Shown piece by piece: positions 44,701 to 56,700 of a stretch of DNA of 64,000 nt. Source of the stretch: Limnomonas spitsbergensis (taxonomy: Eukaryota; Chlorophyta; Chlorophyceae; Chlamydomonadales); assembly GCA_037349105.1 (NCBI GenBank), contig JAYJMM010000111.1, forward strand, positions 3,421,001 to 3,485,000, written 5' to 3'. The stretch's first letter is position 1; the number at the start of each line of letters is the position of its first letter. The notes below the pieces were generated by a model. That model saw nothing but the letters and a program-made list of their open reading frames with translations. It was not told the origin of the DNA and ran no database searches. The position numbers and the translations under genes were made by a program.

Positions 44701-47700
44701 CTTCGGGCTATGCTCAATAATTTCCTGAATTATGAGTCCTTCGGGCCTTGCGCCCGAAGCCCAAAACCCTAAACCCTAAGTCCTCAGGGCCATGCGCCTA
44801 AGCCCTTGGCGCTACACCCCAAGTCCTCAGGGCCATGCTAATATCTATACTGGCTACCCTTGATACCCTGGGTCTACCCTGGATCTACCCTAGATCTACC
44901 CTCGAACTAAAATCTACACTGGCCACCCTTGCCAGTTTACCTCTGCCTCGCCTCCCGAGCTTTTCCCCCCACTGTCTGGCTCGTCGTTCTGGGGGAAATG
45001 CTTTTGGTAACTGGATGCGGACTTGTGTAGGAAGGGCCCCTGAGGACAAGCTTCCGTTTCGACAACTCATCCAGGCTAGTCGTGTTTTGTGTGCTTCCAT
45101 TTCCTATTTTGCTTTGGGTCGCTTTGCTGGTTTCTCCCAGTTCGCTCTACCTGGACCTGGTGCATTCGGGTGGTTGCTTGAGCTATGTTATTTTGACTTG
45201 GGTCTCCTTGCTGGTTTTCTTCTGGCTAGCTCTGCCTAGCCCTGATGCAAGAGGCTTCAGGTGGTTGCTTGAGCTCTGTAATACTTTATCCACGGGATGC
45301 CCACTTCGCCTCCGGTCAACAGATCTCCGCCCTGGAGCGGATAGAGCTGTACAAGACCCCCGCCTGCTGCTTTGTCACAACCCGCATTCTCGTCGTGGAT
45401 ATGCTCAGCTCCCGGGTACTGCCTAAAAACATTGCGGGTGCGTACCGCCGTACTGCTGGATGCACTGTACTGCCCATGTGGCATATATCAATTCATGTCC
45501 CGCTGCTTTGTATAACCCGCATTCTCGTCGTGGATATGCTCAGCTCTCGGGTACTGCCTAAAAACATTGCGGGTGCGTACCGCCGTACTGCTGGATGCAC
45601 TGTACTGCCCATGTGGCATATATCAATACGTGTCCCGCTGCTTTGTATAACCGGCGTTTCCGCAGTGGACATGCTCAGCTCTCGGGTGCTGCCAAAAACA
45701 TTGTGGGTTTGTACCGCCGTACAGCTTGATGCGCTGAATGTACTGCCCATATCACAGATATGTACCGCTGAATGCACTGCCACTCCAGCAGTGGCGTCCC
45801 AGCATATCGTACATAAATGTATTGTACCACACACACAAAGGCATCGTACCGTTCACAAAGGCATTGTTAAGTTGCACTGCACACAATTGCATCGTACCGC
45901 ACACACAGACGTGGAACTGCATGGAAACACACACTCATGTCTCATTCCGTGTTTTGTACAACGAATGTACCTCAATTTGGCGTTTTGGTATGTTGTGCAG
46001 GCATGGTGATCGTAAACGCCCACCGCGTGACTGAGGGGAGCGGCGAGGCGTTTGCGGTACGGCTGTACCGCTCCGGCAACTCAGAGGGTTTTGTACGCGC
46101 CTTGAGCGACCAGCCGTGTGGTTTTGTGTCGGGGTTCAACAAGGTGGGCCATCCACTGTCTTATAAGATTGCAGTATGCAATGCTTCATGTTTCACACCT
46201 TGCACCCTGCACCATGTACCCTGCTCCATGCACTACGCTCCACGCACCATGCTCCATGCTCCATGCATCATGCTCCATGCATCATGCTCCATGTATCATG
46301 CCCCATGCATCATGCTCTATACACCATGCTCCATGCACCATGCTTCGTACTCCATGCACCATGCTCCATGCACCATACTTCGTACTCCATGCACCATGCT
46401 CCATGCACCATACACCATGCTCCATGCACCATAGTCCTTGCACCATGCTCCATGCACCATGCTTCATACTCCATGCACCATGCTTCATAGAGTTATATTC
46501 CATGCACCATGCACCATGCTCCATGCTCCATATTCCCTGTGAATTGTACCCTGCCTTCCCTCGACAGGTGGAGAAGATAATGCGACTGCTGCATGTGAGG
46601 CGGCAGGCCCTGTGGCCTCGGTTCCATCAGTATGTGCAGGACGAGCTGGATGCAGGCCGGCCCGAGGTAAAAGATGAGCACAACATTGATGAATGATACA
46701 CCCTGGGGCATACCTTGCATTAGCCACCTGTTTGACCGTGGAAGCACCGTGGCGAGCTACCATCAGTTGTAGTATAAATGGGGTGATACGAGTGGTTTGC
46801 AGGGACAGAAATTTGGGGTGAGCTGAGAACAGGTAGGCCTCGGGTGATTGCTGGATAATACATAAATGAATGATGCACCCTGGGGCATGCATTGAGGTAG
46901 CCATGCGCTCGACCAAAGCACTGGGTGGGCTATCATCGGCTGGCGGATAAAAGGGATGATGCGGGAGGTTAGCAGGGGCAGGACTTTGGGGTAAGATGAG
47001 GTCAGACAGTCCCGGGGCGATCGCTGGATAATACTGAAATGAATGATACGCCATTACGCCCGGAAGTGTGGATTGAGGTGGTCACGTACTCGGCTGTAGG
47101 ACTGGATGTCATCAGCTGGGTGATGAAAGCAGTGATAAAAGCAGAGCCGCGTCGTCCCTTCCACGGGTTAAAAGGGGAATGATGCGAGAGGTTAGCAGGG
47201 GCAGGAATTAGGGATGCGCTGGATACAGGCAGGCCCAAGGCGGGACCTGTGGGTGCAAGTAAGGGGTGATATATGTCACATGTACCGTATGTAAACATGT
47301 TATACCGTATACTGGTATATTTAGGATTGTATTTTTAGGATGTGTTTCAGGGTTACCCTAAACCCGTAACCCTAATCCAGTCATGCATTACTGAATACAT
47401 GTTTGCTGATCCCTGTATATGTGGTGTACAAACACGGATTTAGACTGCAGTGAATGTAGGCAGGCCTGGGTGGAGAGCTTGCTGCATCCTCAGCCTTACA
47501 CTTTTGTTTGGTGGTACATTTTTTGTTGTACAAGTACAGTTGTACATTTCCGGTTGTACATTCACAGTTGTACATCTTTGGTTGTGATGATACCCTGAAC
47601 TGTAATAAAACGATGAGAAACACACTGCCAAGTCTTATGCGTACTGCCTGATTCAGCCCCTGTACTGCCTGTCTCACTCCTGCGTTGTACGTTCTCACAG

Positions 47701-50700
47701 GTTGTGGAGTGGGGGCAGGCCCTGAGTCCCGCAATGCAGCACATCCAGGCGGCCATCACAGAGATCTTGGATTCCCTTATCAAGGATCTTAAACGCAGCA
47801 ACAAGATTGACTGGTGTGTGTGTAAGGGGGGGGGGGGGTGAGGGGGGCAGCTTTAACCTAATTCCCGAACCCTAAACTCTCAACTCTTAACACTAAACGA
47901 GCAAGGTTTGAGCATAGTAATGCACAAACCTGAAGGATGAGGGGGCGAAAAGAGTGGAAATGCTCGACCGTATCGCACGTTTTCACCCAACTCTTTATAA
48001 ACGGGCAGTGATGATACTGCAGTCTCAAACTGATTATATCTCGGAGACTATTGCCAATCTGAGCCCCCCAAATCCCAAAATGATTGACTGGTGATTGGGG
48101 AGGGGTTGGAGGGGGCAACTTTAACCTAGTCCCCGAACCCTCAACCCTCAACTCTGAATCACTCAGATTGACTGGTTGGGGAGGGGATGGAGGCGGGGAG
48201 TGGGTGAGGGAGTTGGAAGGAGAGACGGGGGAGGGGGAAATGCTGAGGGGGAAGGGATGAGGGAGAAGAGAGGAGGGAATTGGGAGGAGGGGGGATGTGT
48301 GTGAGAAGTGGAGTAGAGTGTCTGTTGAGGGGATGCAAACCTGGCCATTTGCTTCCGCGAATCTGTGGTGTTTATTTTGAAGTGCGCAAGACACCCTTTT
48401 GGGGGCCGCAGCGCAGTCGCCGCTGGCCATTCATAACAAAATTGTGACCATCCTGCTGCTGTTGGCACATGCAGCAGGGCTAGCCTCACCAGCCCCCTCG
48501 GCCATGGGCTGTGATGTAGCTGAAAGTGTAGCTGAAAGTCACACTTTTTAAAACGCTGTTCAGCAGTTGTGTACAATGAGATATTAACGCCACCTGAGAT
48601 ATTTAGGTGACCCGAGATATTAAGGACAACAGTCTAATAAAACTTAATAATGAATACAACCAGGGAGGCCACCCGGTCAGCTCATGGGCGAGGTAGGCTA
48701 TTAGCTTGGGTCAAAATTTAATCATAACGGTATATATCTAATCATAACGGTATATATTTGGGGAGGAAATTGTAGTTATTTCTTTCCGGTAGTGTCTGCC
48801 ATGGTAAGGGGTGAGAAACACGGAATCATGACTCCCGCTGCGACTGCCACGCCTTCAGAATGCAGACATTGTTCAAGAATGCCAGCATCGTTTACGATTC
48901 AGGCATGGTGTGCTACATTCGAACATTTCAATTGTCAAATGTTTTTGTTATCAAACCCGGACCTGCGCAGCTCGGATCTTGTGCTTGAGAACGGTCTTTC
49001 TCGAGGCTTCGACGATATCGTGCGGCGTCAGCTGGACCCCATCTGGCACACTGTCAGCGCCAAGACGAGACAGATATGCAGGGTGGGAAAGGGGGAGGGA
49101 ACTGGGAAAGGTCAAAAAGTGTGGGAGAAGGGACAGCTGGACCCCATCTGGCACACAGTCTGCACCCAAATGCAACGGGTGTGCAAGGTGGGAAGGAGGT
49201 GAGAAAGTGTGGGAGAGGGGACAGCTGGATCCCATCTGGCACACAGTCTGCACCAAATGCTACGGGTGTGCAGGGTGGGAAGGAGGGTGGGAAGAAGGGT
49301 GGGAAAGTATGGGAGAGAGGACAGCTATGTCCCATCTGGCACACTGCTAGCGCCAAACGTGACATGCGCATGGCGAAATACAAGATGAAGAACGGACTTG
49401 AAAAGACCCACGCACTCTTCGCTCCACTACTTCGCCTTTCACCTGGTCAGCCTTGATGCGATTCATCTTCTCCCCAGCTTCCCGCCATCCTCTCCCTGCC
49501 CTCTCTTCACCTTCTTCCCACCTTCCTACCTTTCCGCCTTCCCACCACCTTCCCACCGCCTTCCCATCAGGATCTGTGCGCGATGTGCAACTTGACCGAG
49601 ATGCTAACATGCTATTCAATTCCTTTATAGCTCCCCCCCACCCTCCTCTATCCTTCTCCCCTCCCACTTCCCTCCACCCCACCTCCGGAGGCACCTTTGC
49701 ACATATCGTTATCTGGCCATGTACCTGGTTCTTCATGATGCTATCCATTCAAACCATGTACTTACATTAAAATCACATTTTTCACCATTTGCTTTAGCTA
49801 AAATAAAAACCGAAGGTTAAGATTCTAAATGATTACCTACGATAAGCTGACTCTTTTTAACGAGGTTTTTGGACCCTGGCACCCTTCTTCTCTCGTCAGT
49901 CCTCACCTCCCCCACCCATATTCCTAATTTTCCACCTCCTTTCCGCGTCCCCCACCCTCTTTCCACCTTCTTCCCACCCTCCCACCTCCCCGTGTCTTTC
50001 ATATCAGGACCTGAGCACTCTATGTCACCTGGCCATGTATCTGGTACATTATGATGCCATTCATCTTCTCCCAGCCTCCCCCCTACCTCTTACTACCTTC
50101 TACTACCCTCTCCCCACCTTCCCACCTTCCTACCACCTTCCTATCAAGACCTGCGGACTCTTCGTCACCTGGCCATGTATCTGGTCCGTCACAATGCTGT
50201 CCATATTATTCAAACCTTGTTCACACCTTCCCATTTCCCCTCCTCTTTCCTATCAGGACCTGCGCACATTACGTCACCTGGCCATGTATCTGGTTTGTCA
50301 CGATGCCATCCATATAATCCCCACTTCCCCCCTACCTCTTACTACCGTCTTCTCACCTTCTTCCCACCTTCCTACCACCTTCCTGTCACCTTCATATCAG
50401 GACCTGCGCACATTACGTCACCTGGCCATGTATCTGGCTTGTCACGATGCTGCTCATCTTATCCCCACTTTCCCCCCTACCTCTTACTACCTTCTCCTAC
50501 ACTCTCCTCACCTTCTTCCCACCTTCCTACCACCTTCCTACCAGGACCTGCGGACTCTACGTCACCTGGCCATGTACCTGGTCCGTCACGATGCTGTGAC
50601 CTTCCTTTCCTACCTGGAAGGCTTGAGGGGGAGTGAGGGGCGCGGCTGCATCTGGTTGTTCCATGATGCGGCACACACGCTGTTTGAAATGGTAGGGGTG

Positions 50701-53700
50701 GGTGGGTGCTGTTTGAATTTGAAGGGTGGGTGAGTGGGTGCTGTTTGAAATGGCCGGGGTGGGTGGGTGGGTGGGTGATGTTCATACTTGTAGGAGGGGG
50801 GGATAGGTGATGTTTGAAATGGTAGGGATGGGTGGGTGCTGTTTGAAATTGTAGCGGCGGATGGGTGCTGTTCGAAATTGTAGCGGCGGGTGGGTGTTAT
50901 TTGAAATTGTAGCGGCGGATGGGTGCTGTTTGAAATTGTAGCGGCGGGTGGGTGCTGTTTTAAGTGGTTGGGCGGTGTGTGCTGGTGTTGCTGGCACCCA
51001 TGCATGTGGGCTAGTTTGAAGAATGGTGAGATGGTGCATACCCCAAGGGGGGGATACTTGCACAAAGTGGTCGGGTAAATACTTCTTGACTGCGCCTATC
51101 CTCCCTTGATGCATTGCGCCTGGTCTGCGGCCATGCAGGTCCAGCAATAGCTGGGTGACAGATTCCATTATATAACCAAGAAGAAATGATACGCCCCCCC
51201 CCCAACATGCATAAGATTACAAATGGTATACCGGTAGCCATTTTCAAATCTATTAGCTAGTTATATATTCTTAAAGGAAGAGTGGTGAGATGGACGGTGT
51301 CTGAGCGTTCAATGCTGGAGGGTTCAGGTTCCCTTACACGATTTGCCTCATACCCCCTCCACACTTCACACTTCAACCGTTTCCACCTGCACAGGCTCGG
51401 CGCCGTGTGTACATCTACCGACACACCCGGGCGGGGGCTACAGGTGCGGCTCCCGCCTCATCTGCCGCCGCCCCTGCTGCTCCAGCCGCTGCAGCACCGG
51501 CTGCTGGTGCTGCTGGTGCTGCTGGTACCAAGGGCAAGGGCTCTGGGGCTGCTGGGAAGAAGAGGAAGCAGGCAGGCGGCGAGGGCGGAGCTTCGGAGCC
51601 GAATGCCAAGACCACCACTACAGCTGGTAGGAACTGGAATGTCTGGGTTAGGGAAAGTATGAATTTGGATGTGTGAAGGCTAGAAAATGTGGATTTGGGG
51701 GAAGAAGAGGAAGCAGGCAGACAGGCGGTGAGGGCGGAGCTTCGGAACCGAATGCCAAGACCACCACTGCTGCTGGTAGGAACTGGAATGTCAGGGTTCA
51801 AGGAATTTCGAATTTGGATTTGCAAAGTCTAGAAGAGTGTGGATTTGGGGGGGGGGAAGTAGCAGACGGGGCCCTCATCCCTTCACATTCCCCAGTCTCC
51901 CTTTACGCCCCCCTTTTCTTCCCCTCTTCCCCTATCTCCCTTTCAGTCCCCTTCTCTCCCCCTTTCCCCCTTCTCTCCCCTTCTTCCAATTTCCCTTCCT
52001 CTCCCCCAGCCTCCCCTGCTTCCCCTCTTCTTCCCCCCTCCCCCAATATCCCCTCATGTCCTGCCCCCCCTCTACTTTGCTCAGGAGTATCTCACACCCA
52101 GCTAGAGGTGGTACTGGAGGAGGTACCCAAATGGGGCTTGCTGGTAGAGGTGCTGCGGGAGGTGCAGGGCGTAAGATCGGCTTGGAGGGCGCAGGGAGCA
52201 GGGCACAAGCAGGACGGGAATGGGGTGCAGGGAGCAGGGCATGGGCAGGGCGGGAGTGGGGCACAGTCGTCCGGGATGACATCGCAAGCAGGGAGGGCGT
52301 TGGCGGGGACAGCGCGCGGACGGACGGGCGGGGAAGAGTCCGCTGGGGGGGAGCGGGGATGGGCGGGGGATGGGGCAGGACTGCCGGGCGGGCGAGGGGT
52401 AAGAGGGTCGGAGGCGGCGGAGGCAGCGGGCCGGACGGGCGTGCGAGGTGTCGGAGGTGATGGCCCGAGGGGGCCGGGCAGCGATGATGATGTTGTGGAG
52501 GTTGAAGGCCCAGGAGATGGTGCTGGTGCTGGTGCTGGTGCTGGTGCTGGTGCTGGTGCTGGTGCTGCTCGCAATGCTTCTGCTGGTAGTGCTGGTGGTG
52601 GTGCAGCCCCATATTCCGAGGGTGGAGCGCCCCGCTGGGATGGTGAGTTGGAATGGCTTCCGGGTTTCAGGCTTTCCGGGTTTCAGGCTTTCCGGGTTTC
52701 AGGCTTTCCGGAGGTGTGTACGTCAGGTTGGAGGTTGCCGTACCCAGAGAGCGATTTATATGCTTCCTGTCATATGTACCTTCTATACACATTTGATGCA
52801 CTGTACTGGCTCATGTGTAACGCCTTTTTACATCTCCTTCACCCTATCTCCCTACCTTCCACCCTCCCTCCCTCCCTTCCACGTTCCCTCCCTCCCTACC
52901 TTCCACCCTCCCTTCCTACCTACCTTCCACCCTCCATACCAAACTTCCACCCTCCCTACCTCCCTGCCTCCCACCATCCCTCTCTCTACACACATTTATG
53001 CCCCCTCCTTCCCCACATTCCACCCTCCTTCCCTACCCTCCACCCTCCCTCCTTTACACGCCTCTTTTGACCACCCGCTACCTACCTACCACCTCTTTGC
53101 CCACCTGCTACCCCCCAACTGCTACCTACCTCCCACCACCGCTACCTACCTACCTCCCGCCTCTTTGCCCACCTGCTACCTCCCAACTGCTACCTACCTC
53201 CCACCTCCGCTACCTACCTACCTCCCGCCTCTTTGCCCACCTGCTACCTCCCAACTGCTACCTACCTCCCACCTCTTTGCCCACCTTCTACCTCCCAACT
53301 GCTACCTGCCTCCTGCCTCCGCTACCTACTTGCCTCGCGCCTCTTTGCCCACCCCATACCTCACTAGTCCCACATGCTACCTGCTACCTCCTAACTGCTA
53401 CCTCCTAACTGCTAACTCCCAACTCCTACCTGCCTCCCAACTGCTACCTCTTTGCCCAACCGCTACCTCTTTGCCCCAGCCTGCTACATCTCTGCCCACC
53501 CGCTACCTCCCAACTGCTACCTGCCTCCCGCTTCCGTCTGCTCCAGTCGCCTCGATGGTATCAGCCGGCAGCTCCCCGGTATTGGTAGTGGCCAAGGAGC
53601 CGCACATGTGTCAGCAGCTGGAGCAGGCAGTGCGATTGGGAGGGCGTACGGTCATGCAGGTGGGGAGGAGGTCAGGGGGGGGAAACTACGCCGTCCTTGC

Positions 53701-56700
53701 ATGAATTGCGACAAAGAAAGGTGGATTGATTCGTTAGTATGGACCTTGGGCCTGGCTTGAGGGTGTCTCCCAGTATTGGTGGTGGCTAAGGGAGTTCCTC
53801 ATCTGCCAGCAGTTGGGGCAGGCAGTGCTGCTGGGAGGTATAAAATATGCAGTCAGAAAGCCAGAAAGTCAAAACATTCTACACCCGAAAAGCCTTGAAC
53901 CCTAACATGAACCATGTCAGAAAGCAAGATAATCAATAGCCCTTGCTAGGCTTCCTTCATCTAGGCAGCTGGATCTAGGCAGCTAGATCTAGGCAGTTGA
54001 GCGCATGTGCTGTATTCACAGGATAATGAGTGCCTTGCAACTGAAAGTACGAATGAAAATTCATCTGAAAATGCAACTGAAATCCAATGCTAACAAACGT
54101 TGCCCATGCAATTGAAAATGTCTTGGTAACCGAAGATGTGGATGCAAATCAAATATTAAGCAACTGAAAAGGTCGATGCAATTGATGATGTCTGATCAAT
54201 CTGAAGAAAAAGCAAAAAATGTTGAAAAATATATATATCACTGCAACCCTAATACATGGTGTCCCTTGTACGAGGGTTTAGGGGTAAGGGGTTTAGTAGT
54301 TTGCCTTAAACCCTAAACACTTTGTCCCTCAGGCCATGTACGAGGGTTTAAGGGTAAGGGGTTTGGTAGTTTGCCCTAAACCCTAAACATGGTGTCCCTC
54401 AGGCCTTGTACAAGGGTTTAGAGGTAAGGGGTTTGGTAGTTTGCCCTAAACCCTACACTTTGTCCCTCAGGCCATGTACGAGGGTTTAAGGGTAAGGGGT
54501 TTGGTAGTTTGCCCTAAACCCTACACTTTGTCCCTCAGGCCTTGTACAAGGGTTTAGAGGTAAGGGGTTTGGTAGTTTGCCCTAAACCCTACACTTTGTC
54601 CCTCAGGCCATGTACGAGGCCTACGTCATGTCTAGTGCCAAAAAGGGAAATCGCAGTGGAGGTGGAGCTGGAGGTGGAGGAGGAGGAGGAGGAGGAGGAG
54701 GAGGAGGAGAGGGCGGCACTGGGGGAGGCGCTACTGGAGCTTCTGGATGGGGCAGGGGGCGTGGAGGTCGCGGCAGAGGCTGGGGCCAGCACGGGGCGAG
54801 GTGAGTGATCTCCTGGCTGGGGCTAGAGGAGAGGGGGGGGGGGAGGGGTGGCTATGGCCATTGGGAGGGGAGGTGAGTGATCTCCTGGCTGGGGCTAGAG
54901 GAGGGGGGGGGAGGTGAGTGGGTAGAAAGGGGTGGCTAGGGCCATTGGGAGGGGAGGTGAGTGATCTCCTGGCTAGGGTTAGAGGAGGGGGGGGAGGTGA
55001 GTGGGTAGAAAGGGGTGGCTAGGGCCATTGGGAGGGGAGGTGAGTGATCTCCTGGCTGGGGCTTGAGGAGGGGGGGTTGAGTGGGTAGAAAGGGGTGGCT
55101 AGGGCCAGTGGAAGGGGAGGTGAGTGATTTACTGGCTAGGGTTAGAGGAGGGGGGGTGTGAGTGGGGAGAAAGGGGTGGCTAGGGCCAGTGGGAGGGGAT
55201 GTGAGTGATCTCCTGGCTGGGGCTAGAGGAGGGGGGGGGGGAGGTGAGTGGGGAGAAAGGGGTGGCTAGGGCCAGTGGGAGGGGATGTGAGTGATTTACT
55301 GGCTGGGGCTAGAGGAGGGGGGGGGGAGGTGAGTGGGGAGAAAGGGGTGGCTAGGGCCAGTGGGAGGGGAGGGGAGTGATTTACTGGCTGGGGCTAGAGG
55401 AGGGGGGGGGGGAGAAAAGGGGTGGCTGGGTGCAGTGGATGGAAGAGGTGGGCAATTTCCCGTAGGGGTTAGGTTTTGGGAAGGGGGAGTCAATGGGGAA
55501 GAAAATGTGTGGATGGATTCAGGGGTAAGGCCATCAGGGGGGAGGGGAGGGTATTGGCGGGTGGATGGGTATGGGCCTTGTGCCGTTATTCTAGGGTGCA
55601 AGTCAGTGGAGGAACGGGCAGCAAGTTCTAGTGTGACGTACAATGGAAAGAGGTGTATCGAAGGAAGGGGGTGTAGGCTTGGACCCTTGTTTCCCCTTGT
55701 CCCCTTGCTTTCTTGTACCCTTGCCCCCCCCCCCCCTGTTTCCCCTTCTTCCCTTGCATTCTTTGATCCGTGCTCCCCATCCCCCCCTGTTTCCCCTTCT
55801 TCCCTTGCATTCTTTGATCCGTGCTCCCCATCCCCCCCTGTTTCCCCTTCTTCCCTTGCATTCTTTGATCCGTGCTCCCCATCCCCCCCTGTTTCCCCTT
55901 CTCCCCCTTGCATTGTTGGCCGCTCAAATCCTTGGACTCATTCTTAATCCCTTTTCATACTTCACTGTTGCTCTTCTTGTTCCACTATACCATTGCCCCC
56001 CTTCCTCACACTGGAAGGGACATGTCTGTCATGTTGGTCTTTTGTCGCCGCCCCGTCCCCCCCCCTCGCCTCCCCCTCCCCTACCCCACCCTATCCTCAT
56101 CCCTCACCTTCCCACCCCACCGCTCCTCCTCCTCCCACCCTATCCTACCCCTACTTCGCCCTATCCTCACCCATACCTACCTATTCTCACCCCTCCCCCT
56201 CCCCCTCCACTTGGAGTCTGCCCCCCTCCACCCTCATCCTCCTTCGCCCCACCCCATCCTTCTACCCCCACCCCTTCCTCCTGTCTTACACACCCCACAC
56301 TTTGCCCACCCATTCGCCCACCCCTATCTTCAGACCTAGCCACTTCTACACCCCCCCCCCCCTCCCCAACAGTTAGCATACCCACACACCCTTAAGTCCA
56401 GGACTAGCCACTGCCTCCTGTCACACGTTTTGCTTTTTGTTGTTAAATTTTTATGAGACGTTCAAAATCGCAGCCCACCCTTAGCCCCCCCCCCTGCCCA
56501 CTCACCCCTATGTTCAGGAGTAGCCACTACCTCCTGCAACACCCACCCACATTTAGTCCCCCCCCCACACACAAACGCCCACCCACCCCTACGTTCAGGG
56601 GTGGTCAGCAGGACTCAGCAGGTCGTGGCAATTGGTCGGATGTTCTGAAGGCACACGGCGCAGGGGGGCCTGCCTTGAAGCAGGGGGAGCAACAGGCCCT

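Noticed and set aside
46150..46540. Met/His/Pro/Cys-rich open frames
   Set aside because: They are translations of the CACCATGCTCCATG microsatellite in XPF intron 5, and the XPF exons on both sides join without it.
50035..50733. Single 232-codon open frame as one XPF exon
   Set aside because: It holds several repeats of the exon-9 start. Only the last repeat continues into conserved XPF sequence ([20 protein letters not shown]), and the join from exon 8 aligns with XPF only at 50545.
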